In this document: piece after piece, positions 8,958 to 16,947 of the stretch
How positions within the stretch are numbered: position 1 is the stretch's first letter
How the letters are laid out: every line of letters starts with the position of its first letter
Position numbers and translations under genes: made by a program
Notes under the pieces: model-generated
Database searches by the model: none
Told to the model about the DNA's origin: nothing
What the model saw: only the letters and a program-made list of their open reading frames with translations
Assembly: GCA_905182155.1 (NCBI GenBank)
Contig: CAJJAX010000007.1
Coordinates: forward strand, 1 to 64,000
DNA: 64,000 bases
Direction: 5' to 3'
Origin: an uncultured Pseudomonadales bacterium
GTDB lineage: Bacteria > Pseudomonadota > Gammaproteobacteria > Pseudomonadales > Azotimanducaceae

Positions 8958-9797
8958 ATGTCGCTTTCCTTAGTGGGTGCCAATGAGGCGGGCTGTCTCG
9001 CCGGCCGTGTTGCCGTGATTACAGGGGCCAGCCGCGGCATTGGTGAAGCGATTGCCTATCGGTTTGCCCAAGCGGGCGCGAAGGTTGTGGTTTCCGCAAG
9101 AACTCTCTCTGATGGAGACCATGTTTTAGCTGGAGGCATTTCGAACGTTGTCGCGACGATCGAGCGGTTGGGTGGGCAGGCATTAGCGGTGCGCGCAGAT
9201 ATTGGCCTTGCAGAACATCGCGAACACCTCATTGATCAGGCAGAAAGCACGTTCGGTCCGATCGATATCTTGGTGAACAATGCGGCAGTTACCTACTTCG
9301 AACGGGTCCGGAACTTCCAAAAAAAACATTTTGACTTAATGTTCCGGGTTCAGGTGGAGGCACCTTTTGCGTTAGCTCAGAGCGTGCTGCCCGGGATGAT
9401 TGAGCGCCGGCAGGGCGCGATTCTTAACGTGAGCTCTCATGCAGCACGCCACCCTGCCATTGATGTTGGGGGCCGAGGCGGAACGGTTTATGGGATGTGT
9501 AAAGCGGCGCTTGAGCGCTTTTCCACGGGCCTTGCCTCGGAAGTATTTGATCAGGGGATTGCGGTGAATGTGATTTCGCCAGGCCTCGTTGCGACCCCTG
9601 GGGTTCTGCACCACAATTTAATTAATGAAGATACCCCCGCGGATCGTGTTACGCCGATTGAGCATATGGCAGAGGCTTGCTTAAGGCTGGTACACGGCGA
9701 TCCAAGGCGCCTGACCGGTTTAAACACCTATGCCGATGACGTTATGAAACAGTTTAATTTGGCGCCTCAGACGCTGCCCCCGCTGCATGGCGTCTGA
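8958..9797 (+). CDS. Short-chain dehydrogenase/reductase (SDR) family oxidoreductase
   Basis: A 279-residue classical SDR. The start ATG 8958 follows a strong ribosome binding site (CAGGAGG, 7 bases upstream); the open frame further upstream is not protein-like. It shows the Rossmann motif TGASRGIGEAIA, the NNAAV motif after strand 4, a serine in ILNVSSHA, and YGMCKAALE as the catalytic Y-x3-K. These predict NAD(P)-dependent oxidation or reduction of an unknown alcohol or ketone. It is divergent from the HlyD gene, and its 3' end overlaps the 3' end of the MATE gene on the opposite strand by 44 bp. Confidence 0.86.
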   Translation: MSLSLVGANEAGCLAGRVAVITGASRGIGEAIAYRFAQAGAKVVVSARTLSDGDHVLAGGISNVVATIERLGGQALAVRADIGLAEHREHLIDQAESTFGPIDILVNNAAVTYFERVRNFQKKHFDLMFRVQVEAPFALAQSVLPGMIERRQGAILNVSSHAARHPAIDVGGRGGTVYGMCKAALERFSTGLASEVFDQGIAVNVISPGLVATPGVLHHNLINEDTPADRVTPIEHMAEACLRLVHGDPRRLTGLNTYADDVMKQFNLAPQTLPPLHGV

Positions 9798-11127
9798 AGG
9801 TTTTTCGGTTCCAGACGTAGCCCAGGGCGGCAACCAGAACATTGGCAACCAGTGCCGCGACAAAAATGCCGGTCATGCCAAAAAAATGATCGAAGGTCAG
9901 TGCCAAAGGAACATAGATCCCCAGCATTCTGATAAAGGACATGAGCGTTGACCGCAGTGGATAGCCAAGGGCGTTAAAGATTGCCGACGTCATCATAATG
10001 ATGCCCCAGGCGCCATAAGAAATGGGCAAAATCATCAAGTAGTGTTCGGCGGTTTTTGTGACCTCGGCGTTAGAATCGAAGAGCGCGATTAATCCTGGCC
10101 CTGCAAACGCCAACACCAACGCAACGACCAGACCCCAAAGTAAGGACCATTGGAAAGACAACCGCATTGCTTTGTCTGCGCGTTCGGTCGCGCCTGCGCC
10201 CCAGTTTTGTCCCACATAAGGCCCAATGCTGGCCGATAGTGCGAACAGTGGGATAACAAAGAGGGCTTCGATCCGACTGGCGATCGCAAAGCCCGCGACG
10301 GCCTCTTGGCTATAATTAGCCAGCAACGAAATAATCAAACCGCTGGAAATGGGACCAATCAGGTTGGTTGCCGTGGCAGGAATACTGACGACCAGAATGC
10401 GTCGCCAAGCCTGCAGCAGATAGGTCAGGGTGAGTTCGCTAAAATTGATCAAGCGGTACGGCACCGTGAGGATGTAGAAGGTCAAAATGCAGATAATGAA
10501 TCGCGCGAGGAGGTTGCCAAGTGCCGCGCCAGTCATACCGAGTTCGGGCATGCCCAGCCAACCAAAGATGAATATCGGGGCGAATAGAATTTGAAGTACG
10601 CTGCCAGAAACCATGAGGGTGCCTGAAATGCGCGCATCGCCGGTCGCTCTTAAGGCATTGGCGCCCACCGATGGAACGGCCATAAAAACTAAGGAGCAAT
10701 ACCAAAGTTGCATGTAGCTTGTGACCAGCGGTAGGGTGTTGTCATCAGCGCCCAATCCGATAAACAAGACATCAAGGGTTGCGAGTCCCAGAAGGGTGAC
10801 GAGGATCATAATGCCCGCTGCGAGGATAAGGCCGCCGGTCGTCGTACGCTGGATCAATTCCTTGTGGCCACCGCCGACCTCTCTGGCCAGCACAGAGGAT
10901 AGGCCGATTGAAACCCCAAGGGTGATCGACATCAGAGCTGCCGTTACGGGGAAGGTAAACCCTAATGCCGCCAGTTGCTCTGAGCCCAATAAACCGAGGT
11001 AGTAGGCTTCAGCCAGGCCAGCCAAGAGGCTGGAGGAGATGCCGAGAATCATCGGCAGGGTCATCCGTAATAAACCGGACCCGACGGGGCCCGCCGTGAG
11101 TCGGGCAGTGGGTTCGTTGGCAGTCAA
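9754..11127 (-). CDS. MATE-family multidrug/cation antiporter
   Basis: A 457-residue, 12-helix multidrug and toxic compound extrusion protein of the NorM/DinF group. It has two homologous halves, each with family-typical segments (LLRMTLPMILGI near the N-terminus, IASRIEALFVIPLFALSASIGPYVGQNWGAG in two parts of the second half). It would export organic cations or metabolites by Na+ or H+ exchange. The start at 11127 is a TTG with no clear ribosome binding site. It lies only 5 bp after the metA stop, so it is probably co-transcribed with metA and may come under the same SAM-II control. Confidence 0.88.
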   Translation of the reverse strand: MTANEPTARLTAGPVGSGLLRMTLPMILGISSSLLAGLAEAYYLGLLGSEQLAALGFTFPVTAALMSITLGVSIGLSSVLAREVGGGHKELIQRTTTGGLILAAGIMILVTLLGLATLDVLFIGLGADDNTLPLVTSYMQLWYCSLVFMAVPSVGANALRATGDARISGTLMVSGSVLQILFAPIFIFGWLGMPELGMTGAALGNLLARFIICILTFYILTVPYRLINFSELTLTYLLQAWRRILVVSIPATATNLIGPISSGLIISLLANYSQEAVAGFAIASRIEALFVIPLFALSASIGPYVGQNWGAGATERADKAMRLSFQWSLLWGLVVALVLAFAGPGLIALFDSNAEVTKTAEHYLMILPISYGAWGIIMMTSAIFNALGYPLRSTLMSFIRMLGIYVPLALTFDHFFGMTGIFVAALVANVLVAALGYVWNRKTFRRHAAGAASEAPN

Positions 11128-11132
11128 TGGGT

Positions 11133-12083
11133 TTATACCAACGCGACGGGTGGAACCAATCGCTGATGGCCAATTTGGGACATATCGAAGGGTGATAACT
11201 GGTAAACGTAATAGTTAAGCCAGTTTGCAAACAAGAGCGAGCCATGACTTTTCCAGGTGACCTTGACCGACTGACTGGGGTCGTCATTGACGAAGTAATG
11301 CTCTGGGATCGAGGGAGACAAGCCTGCGGCGTGATCTCGCACGTACTCATTCTTGAGCGAATCGGGCTCGTATTCCGAGTGTCCCGTCACAAACAGGTGT
11401 TTGCCGGTTTCGTGGGCAAACAAGTAAGCCCCCGCCCGTGCTGATTGGGCAATGATATGGAGTTCAGATTGGGCCTCGATATCGGCGAGTGGTACTTCTG
11501 CATATCGGGAATGAGGGGCCTCAAAGTAATCGTCAAAGCCACGGGCAATCGGCGATTGTGGCCGAATGACTTCATGCGGGTAGACGCCGGTTAACTTTTC
11601 CGGCAATAACTGTTTGTCGACGCCATAAAAATGGAACATCGCAGCTTGTACCGCCCAGCACAGGAACATGGTTGAGGTAACGTTTGTCTCCGTCCAATCG
11701 AGAATTTCCTGCAGTTTTGGCCAAAAGATCACGTCTTCAAACGCCACCTGCCCGAGGGGTGCACCGGTAATGATCATGCCGTCGTACTTGTTGTCTTGAA
11801 TCGCCTCGAAGGATTGGTAAAACGACACCATGTGATCGGTTGGCGTGTTCTTGCTGGCCCGGTCGTCTATTCGAAGCAGTTCAATCTGGACCTGTAATGG
11901 CGAGTTCGAGAGCATGCGCAGCAGATGGATTTCGGTTTCAATCTTGAGCGGCATGAGATTGAGGATTAATATTCGCAGGGCGCGAATGTCTTGAATTTCG
12001 GCTTGGGTTGATTCGATGCAGGCAATGTTTTCCTGCAGGAGGATGGCGGATGCGGGCAACGCATCAGGTATCTTGATTGGCAT
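11133..12083 (-). CDS. metA: Homoserine O-succinyltransferase MetA
   Basis: A 316-residue MetA that acylates homoserine in the first committed step of methionine synthesis. The start MPIKIPDALPAS matches the E. coli start MPIRVPDELPA; a GTG 24 bp upstream is also in frame but adds non-conserved residues. Family blocks are LILNLMPLKIETE, SNSPLQVQIELLRID, the catalytic cysteine in MFLCWAVQAA, and the His-Glu pair in VTGHSEYEPD. The APLG glycine matches the succinyl-specific E. coli enzyme rather than the glutamate of acetyl-transferring homologues. A SAM-II riboswitch and a promoter lie directly upstream, and the MATE gene follows after 5 bp. Confidence 0.95.
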   Translation of the reverse strand: MPIKIPDALPASAILLQENIACIESTQAEIQDIRALRILILNLMPLKIETEIHLLRMLSNSPLQVQIELLRIDDRASKNTPTDHMVSFYQSFEAIQDNKYDGMIITGAPLGQVAFEDVIFWPKLQEILDWTETNVTSTMFLCWAVQAAMFHFYGVDKQLLPEKLTGVYPHEVIRPQSPIARGFDDYFEAPHSRYAEVPLADIEAQSELHIIAQSARAGAYLFAHETGKHLFVTGHSEYEPDSLKNEYVRDHAAGLSPSIPEHYFVNDDPSQSVKVTWKSHGSLLFANWLNYYVYQLSPFDMSQIGHQRLVPPVALV

Positions 12084-12133
12084 AGTGCACTCGCAAAAAA
12101 AACCCACACAGCATGTCGCTAAAGCAGGTTTTA

Positions 12134-12184
12134 CGGTTTAGCGGTATTTTTTAAGCGCCCGCAAGCTGATTTCAAATCGGCGCT
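12134..12184 (-). promoter_or_regulatory. SAM-II riboswitch in the metA leader
   Basis: On the minus strand the metA leader reads AGCGCC, GATTTGA, a loop, CTTGC, GGGCGCT, TTAAA and finally GCTAAA. This order of conserved elements matches the SAM-II aptamer: stem P1 is AGCGCC paired with GGCGCT, the loop carries the GATTT block, and the 3' strand carries the GCTAAA pseudoknot segment. The aptamer begins where transcription is predicted to start and lies about 50 bases upstream of the metA start codon. SAM-II elements repress methionine genes when S-adenosylmethionine is abundant. The class was described mainly from Alphaproteobacteria. The match is from memory of the consensus, without a covariance-model score. 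Confidence 0.8.
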
Positions 12185-12190
12185 GGCGCA

Positions 12191-12219
12191 ATTATAGACA
12201 AACCAAACTCCGCTGTATA
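12191..12219 (-). promoter_or_regulatory. Sigma-70 promoter of the metA operon
   Basis: The minus strand carries a perfect TATAAT (12196 to 12191) and, 17 bp upstream, TATACA (12219 to 12214), which matches TTGACA at 4 of 6 positions. Predicted transcription starts near 12184, the first base of the riboswitch stem, which supports both calls. Confidence 0.65.
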
Positions 12220-12354
12220 GCAACGGCGAGCCAGCGGCCATGCCCGCGCACTGGAGGTCACGTGCCGGCAACGGTTCAAGGCAAGGGCAACGGGGTCAAG
12301 CAACCCTGGGATGGCGGGTCTCTTTTTGACGATTTTTTAAGACCTGAAGCGCCG

Positions 12355-13131
12355 TTAGGGCCAGCTTGGCTGGCCGTAATGACTTTGAAGCCGTCGCATA
12401 CCCGTGAGCCAGCGATCGTAGTCATCCGTTTTGCGCCGGATGTAGGTTGCGACTTCCGGATGAGGAAGGACTAAAAAGGACTCTGCGGCTAAGGTTTCAA
12501 CCACGGCATCACAGAGGGTTTCCGGTTCCATCATGCCATCTACAGAGGCAACCCCATCTTCGTGACCGGCGGTCATTGCGGTTCGCACAGCTTGTGGGCA
12601 GAGCGCTGAGACCTTCAATCCTTGATCGCCATAAGTGATTGCAAGCCACTCAGCATACGCGACGGCCGCATGTTTGGTGACAGCATAGGGTGCGGAGCCA
12701 ATTTGACTGAGCAGGCCAGCGGCCGATGCGGTATGTAATAAATAGCCTTCTCCCCGAGCGAGCATTGCCGGTAATGCGGCACGGGTCGCCCAAACGTGGG
12801 CCATCACATTGATGTTCCAAATGGCTTGCCAGTCGCTCGTCTCAACTTCAGGTCCGCCCGCGACAGAAATCCCAGCATTGTTACAAAGTAAGTCAATTTG
12901 GCCGAGTTCAGCTTCGGCAAATTGAATGAAATCAAGGACCGGTTGTTCTTCTCCAAGGTTGGCGGTTCGGGGGATTGCACCGGTTTCCTCGGCAACCAAG
13001 GCTAGACCTTCGGCATTGACGTCCGTTATCACAATATTCGCCGCGCCTTCAGCCTTGAAGCGCCGGGTCATGGCCCGACCGATACCGCTGGCAGCACCGG
13101 TGATGACGATATTTTTGCCGGTAAGATTCAT
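12355..13131 (-). CDS. SDR family NAD(P)-dependent oxidoreductase
   Basis: A 258-residue SDR with start ATG 13131 (MNLTGKNIVITG), preceded by AAGGA at good spacing. It has TGAASGIGRAM for cofactor binding, NNAGISVAGG, HTASAAG for the catalytic serine, and YAVTKHAAV for Y-x3-K. An aspartate after the second strand (VITDVNAEG) suggests NAD(H) preference. It is the last gene of the minus-strand run that starts with the VWA gene, 37 bp after the class III aminotransferase. It may oxidise a product or semialdehyde related to that enzyme, but the substrate is not visible in the sequence. Confidence 0.85.
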   Translation of the reverse strand: MNLTGKNIVITGAASGIGRAMTRRFKAEGAANIVITDVNAEGLALVAEETGAIPRTANLGEEQPVLDFIQFAEAELGQIDLLCNNAGISVAGGPEVETSDWQAIWNINVMAHVWATRAALPAMLARGEGYLLHTASAAGLLSQIGSAPYAVTKHAAVAYAEWLAITYGDQGLKVSALCPQAVRTAMTAGHEDGVASVDGMMEPETLCDAVVETLAAESFLVLPHPEVATYIRRKTDDYDRWLTGMRRLQSHYGQPSWP

Positions 13132-13168
13132 AATAGTGTCCTTAAGATTTAGGGTTGATGCAAAGGTC

Positions 13169-14500
13169 TTAGCCAACCTCGCAGATGGCTTCTCCGATAA
13201 TTTCAAAAATGCGTTTGATTTCCGCTTCCGAGATAATGAGCGGTGGCGATAAGACTAAAGAATCGCCAATGGGTCGGACCCAGGCGCCTTTTTCGTAGCA
13301 ACGCTTTGCTACCGCCGCGCCGCGCTGCATGGGTGCGCCTTCTCGTGGCGCCAGTTCGATCGCGCCGAGTAAGGCAAAGCATCGAACGTCGATGACATTC
13401 GGGAAATCCGAGAGACTAAGTGCGGCATCTTGCCAAGTGTCTTGAAGGGCCTTGGGACGTTCAAACAACCCCTCTTGCTCGTAGATGTCCAGCGTTGCCA
13501 TGCCCGCAGCGCAAGCAACTGGATGCCCTGAATAGGTATAGCCATGACCAAAGACACCAATATCACCACTAGCGTCTTTAATTGGTTCGTACATGCTGTC
13601 AGGCACTATTACAGCGCTTATGGGAATCGTGGCATTGGTGATGCCTTTGGCCGTCGTCATGATATCCGGGACGACCCCAAAGCGTTCCGCGGCGGTGCAG
13701 GCGCCGGTGCGGCCACAGCCGGTAATGACTTCATCAAAAATCAGTAAAATACCGTGCTCATCACACAGGTTACGGAGCAGTTGCAGATAACCAACCGGTG
13801 GCAGATGAACGCCGCCGGCGCCACCGATCGGTTCAACAATCACCGCGGCAATGGAATCTGCGCCATGCAATTCGACCAAGCGCTGCAAGTCTAATGCGAG
13901 TTCTTTCCCTTCTGGCGGTAGCCCTCGGGCAAAACGATTGGCTTCAAGGCCATGGGTTTGACGAATGTGATCGGTGCCGGGCAGTAACAGACCAAACGGG
14001 TTTCGATTTTTGACTAGGCCGCCGACCGATAGACCGCCAAAGCCCATCCCGTGATAGCCCTTTTCACGGCCAATTAAGCGTTGACGGCCGGCCTCGCCAT
14101 TGCGCCGATGGTAAGCCAAGGCAATCTTTAAGGCGGTATCCACCGATTCCGAGCCGGAATTGGTAAAGAACACGTGGTTTAACGGGTCAGGCACATGTTT
14201 GATGAGTCGGCTTGCATAATGAAATGCCAGCGGGTGCCCGGAGTTGAAGCTGTGGGCAAAATCAAGCGTTGCCAGTTGCTGCGCGATGGCATCGTTGATG
14301 TGCTTTCTGTGGTGGCCTGCATTCACGCACCAAAGGCCAGCACTGCCATCGAGGGTTTCGTGGCCTTGGCTGTCGGTGTAATACATGCCTTGGGCGGACA
14401 CGATGAACCGCGGATCTTCTTTGAACTGGCGCTGTGCTGAAAACGGCATCCAGAACGCATCCAAGTTTTCCGGTACCAGGTTGTGATATTGATTGTTCAT
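13169..14500 (-). CDS. Class III omega-amino acid:pyruvate aminotransferase
   Basis: A 443-residue PLP enzyme of the class III (subgroup II) family. The opening LDAFWMPFSAQRQFK and the GSAGLWCVNAGH block are typical of beta-alanine:pyruvate transaminases. PLP contacts are visible in NSGSESVDTALK, IFDEVITGCGRTG (the aspartate that holds the pyridine nitrogen) and TTAKGITN (Schiff-base lysine). It would move the terminal amino group of beta-alanine or another omega-amino acid to pyruvate, giving alanine and a semialdehyde. It lies 17 bp downstream of the HAD phosphatase gene and is followed by an SDR. Substrate assignment within the family is uncertain. Confidence 0.88.
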   Translation of the reverse strand: MNNQYHNLVPENLDAFWMPFSAQRQFKEDPRFIVSAQGMYYTDSQGHETLDGSAGLWCVNAGHHRKHINDAIAQQLATLDFAHSFNSGHPLAFHYASRLIKHVPDPLNHVFFTNSGSESVDTALKIALAYHRRNGEAGRQRLIGREKGYHGMGFGGLSVGGLVKNRNPFGLLLPGTDHIRQTHGLEANRFARGLPPEGKELALDLQRLVELHGADSIAAVIVEPIGGAGGVHLPPVGYLQLLRNLCDEHGILLIFDEVITGCGRTGACTAAERFGVVPDIMTTAKGITNATIPISAVIVPDSMYEPIKDASGDIGVFGHGYTYSGHPVACAAGMATLDIYEQEGLFERPKALQDTWQDAALSLSDFPNVIDVRCFALLGAIELAPREGAPMQRGAAVAKRCYEKGAWVRPIGDSLVLSPPLIISEAEIKRIFEIIGEAICEVG

Positions 14501-14517
14501 GATCGACTAACCTCGCA

Positions 14518-15195
14518 TTAAACGTACTGTAGGAGTTCTAACGGATGCTCGATGAGAACATCAAGGCCGGCAGAGATGAGCGTTTCACGACGTCTAAACC
14601 CCCATGACACACCAACCGCAAAAAGACTGCAAGCCCGAGCGGTGGCCAGATCGACCGGCGTATCGCCGACCATCATCAGCTGATCCGGGCGTAAGCCCAG
14701 TGCTTTGATCACAGCCTCTCCGCAGGCAGGGTCCGGTTTGTGTGGATAAGCGCCGCTATAACCGATCACGCAATCAAAGGCATGCTGCGGAAAGCATTCG
14801 AGCAGGCAATCGTCCGCGGCATTTTGATCTTTGTTGGTCAGAACGGCTGTGGGGATGCCCTGGGTTCGAAGTCCTGTCAGCAGTTCAGGGATCCCGTCAT
14901 AAATGGCGATTTCACGTCGCCAGGTGTGCTCGTAGATCCTGCGCTCTAGCGCCACCAAAGCATCGATGACGTCGGCTTGTCGGGCGGTCTTGGGTAGTGC
15001 GCGTTCGGCACATTTGAAAACGCCATCGCCGATGAACCCTTGGTAGTCTTGAATCGGGTGACTGGGGTAGCCCATTTCTGCTAACGCCGTATTAAACGCC
15101 GTGCCAATGCAGGCTAAGGTATCGAGCAAGGTGCCATCAAGGTCAAAAATAATGCCTTGAAAGGGCATGTTTTGGGGGCGGATGGGTTTGATCAT
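14518..15195 (-). CDS. gph: HAD-superfamily phosphatase, phosphoglycolate phosphatase-like
   Basis: A 225-residue HAD hydrolase of the Gph/PGP group. It has motif I FDLDGTLLDT (nucleophile and acid aspartates), motif II VLTNKDQ, the motif III lysine in YPHKPDP, and motif IV MVGDTPVDLATA, with a helical cap between motifs I and II. Phosphoglycolate is the likely substrate but the family is broad. The start could be 15195 or ATG 15168, which begins just before motif I. It sits between the acyl-CoA dehydrogenase-like and aminotransferase genes in the minus-strand run. Confidence 0.8.
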   Translation of the reverse strand: MIKPIRPQNMPFQGIIFDLDGTLLDTLACIGTAFNTALAEMGYPSHPIQDYQGFIGDGVFKCAERALPKTARQADVIDALVALERRIYEHTWRREIAIYDGIPELLTGLRTQGIPTAVLTNKDQNAADDCLLECFPQHAFDCVIGYSGAYPHKPDPACGEAVIKALGLRPDQLMMVGDTPVDLATARACSLFAVGVSWGFRRRETLISAGLDVLIEHPLELLQYV

Positions 15196-15253
15196 AAAGC
15201 GCTTAAGTCATTGGGTTTTAAAAGATGCGGTGGGAGGCCGCGGTTTTGTCGTG

Positions 15254-16216
15254 TTAAGCATTGGTCTCAAGTTGGTTGATAAAAAAGTCACTGATCAGAC
15301 TCATTGGCTCGATCATAAAGTGAGCATCAATTGGCGCTTTGATGGGCTCCTGGCGCTCGTTTTGGCCCGGTGGCGTCGCCTCGGTTAACGCATAATACCC
15401 CAGCTGTTCGTGTTTGAGTTGCAGGCTTTTCAGGCGAATTTCCCGGGCGGCTTGGGTGACCACAAGTCGTTTTTCCGGGGCGCCGCTCTGGGCAAACCGA
15501 AGACACAGGATTTCTTGCGCCGTTTGTAAAATTTCAAGTTCGCAAAGCCTTTGGTTTTCCCGATCTGTTGGGTCCCCGGAAGCCTCTGCTCGCAGTGTTC
15601 TGAGTAATTCTCGATTGCGCCAAATCGCTGCAATGGGTTGATGCTCCCGCTGCAGCGTTGCGAGTTGCGCGCGGGCATCTGAACTCAGCAACGTGCTGGT
15701 TTGAAAGTCGACTGCCGTGGGCGGTAAATTTTGCGCCATTCCAGGCCAAGGTCTCAAGATCTCAAGGCGCGAAAGGCCGCTGACTTGGTTTTGAATGAGC
15801 AGCACCCAGTCGATCTGATCCAGGGTCTTCAGCCGTCTTAGGCTGTTGTCGGGCGGATCAAGACAGACCACTTCCCAAGCGCTATCTCCGGTTGCGATCG
15901 CCTTTAAGTGCCGGCGGTACTGCTGCGGGCTCTGGGTGAGCATCATGAGCGGCCCGACCAATTCGGTTGCAACCGGGTCGGGCATTGGACAACCATGTTC
16001 AGCGCACAGGGCCCACCAGTCACACAGTGCGGTGTCAGGCCAGGCGCGGCCACCGTACTCAACGGGAAAGCCGGGGACGCGTAAACAGTGGTCGGTCAGA
16101 GCGGTCTGCCAGGATCGAGTCCGGCTTGCGAGGTCGGTGTCTTTTAGGGCAAGCCAATGGGTTTCAACAAAGTGCGCAGCGAGGGCCGCGGCGCTTAACC
16201 CGGTTTCAGCGTTCAC
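15254..16216 (-). CDS. Divergent acyl-CoA dehydrogenase-like protein
   Basis: A 320-residue protein related to the N-terminal part of acyl-CoA dehydrogenases. The helical segment FPVEYGGRAW is typical, as is the stretch from AEHGCPMPDP to KAIATGDSAWEVV, where these enzymes build the FAD and substrate site. The second half is divergent, with IAAIWRNRELLRTL reminiscent of the C-terminal helices. No catalytic glutamate can be assigned, so it may be non-enzymatic. The chosen start is GTG 16216, preceded by AAGGA and overlapping the J-protein stop by 11 bp; reading to 16240 only adds J-gene sequence. Its steady pairing with a VWA and a J-domain gene is the most informative clue. Confidence 0.6.
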   Translation of the reverse strand: MNAETGLSAAALAAHFVETHWLALKDTDLASRTRSWQTALTDHCLRVPGFPVEYGGRAWPDTALCDWWALCAEHGCPMPDPVATELVGPLMMLTQSPQQYRRHLKAIATGDSAWEVVCLDPPDNSLRRLKTLDQIDWVLLIQNQVSGLSRLEILRPWPGMAQNLPPTAVDFQTSTLLSSDARAQLATLQREHQPIAAIWRNRELLRTLRAEASGDPTDRENQRLCELEILQTAQEILCLRFAQSGAPEKRLVVTQAAREIRLKSLQLKHEQLGYYALTEATPPGQNERQEPIKAPIDAHFMIEPMSLISDFFINQLETNA

Positions 16217-16947
16217 GAAGTAACAGATCCTTCGCGGCATTCAACCGAGCGGCCATGGTATTGGAGCCGCCGCGGTCGGGATGATGGATTTGCATGAGTC
16301 GACGGTGGGCTTTAATAATCTCTTCGTGGGTTGGGTCCGGCCCTAACTCTAAAAGGGTTAGGGCATCGGTGGCATTCAGCTCATTTGACGGCCTTTGCGC
16401 TGCGTTAGAATCCGAGGGATTCTCACCGTAGTAGCGTTCTAAAAAAGAGTTCAGTAACTCGCTGGAGTCAATATCCGAGGCCACTTCGGTCTGCAGTGCG
16501 GCCAGAGCCTCCCGTGACAAAGTGGAAAGCAGTTGGCCTTTGAAGGCGCCTTTTTTAACCGTGCCGTCGAGTTCGCCGGAGTCATGGTCCAGGGTCATGG
16601 TCAAGAACGCACTGTCGATTTGACTCTTGCCGCCTGATTTTGGACCGGCCTGGACGCTGGCAACCCCCAGCATGGCTTTGACGGCTTTCCAAAGATTAAC
16701 CGCCTGAAATAAGCGCATCAGAACCGGTAGCGCGCGAACAAACATGGCGAGTACAACCCCGATACTGGCCGTCACCGGATGTAGTCGACCGGTCAGGCCA
16801 AGGCCAATGAGCACGACGACCACGAGGGCCGCAGCATACAGAGCAAAAAATTGGGCGACACTTAACTTTTGTTTCGCGAGCAGGGTCCTTAACAGAAAAA
16901 AAAACGGCGACGGCGGCGACAGCAGCTAAGAGTAAGCGGCCCATCAT
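16206..16947 (-). pseudogene. Membrane-anchored DnaJ (J-domain) protein with a frameshift in a T9 tract
   Basis: The start MMGRLLLAAVAAVAVF is cut short by a frameshift at nine consecutive T residues (A9 on the + strand, 16896-16904). With eight T the frame continues through LLRTLLAKQ and SVAQFFALYAAALVVVVL (two membrane segments) into GRLHPV. It ends in a C-terminal J-domain with the HPD motif (MQIHHPDRGGSN), giving about 246 residues. Such proteins would recruit an Hsp70 (DnaK) at the inner membrane. The ATG overlaps the VWA stop (ATGA), and the stop overlaps the next gene. The downstream frame alone is open from 16823. The T9 tract could be an assembly error, a true mutation or a switchable tract. 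Confidence 0.75.

Noticed and set aside
8747-9040. An N-terminal extension of the HlyD protein by 98 codons
   Set aside because: The extension has no protein character, would precede the expected short cytoplasmic tail, and overlaps the divergent SDR gene and its ribosome binding site.
12262-12474. A + strand frame with GTG start and a GGAGG ribosome binding site between metA and the SDR gene
   Set aside because: Most of it overlaps the conserved end of the minus-strand SDR, it has no recognisable similarity, and the Shine-Dalgarno match alone is weak evidence.
14861-14880. A GGTTCGAAGTCC segment resembling a tRNA T-loop
   Set aside because: It lies inside the conserved HAD phosphatase gene, and no acceptor or anticodon stems could be formed around it.
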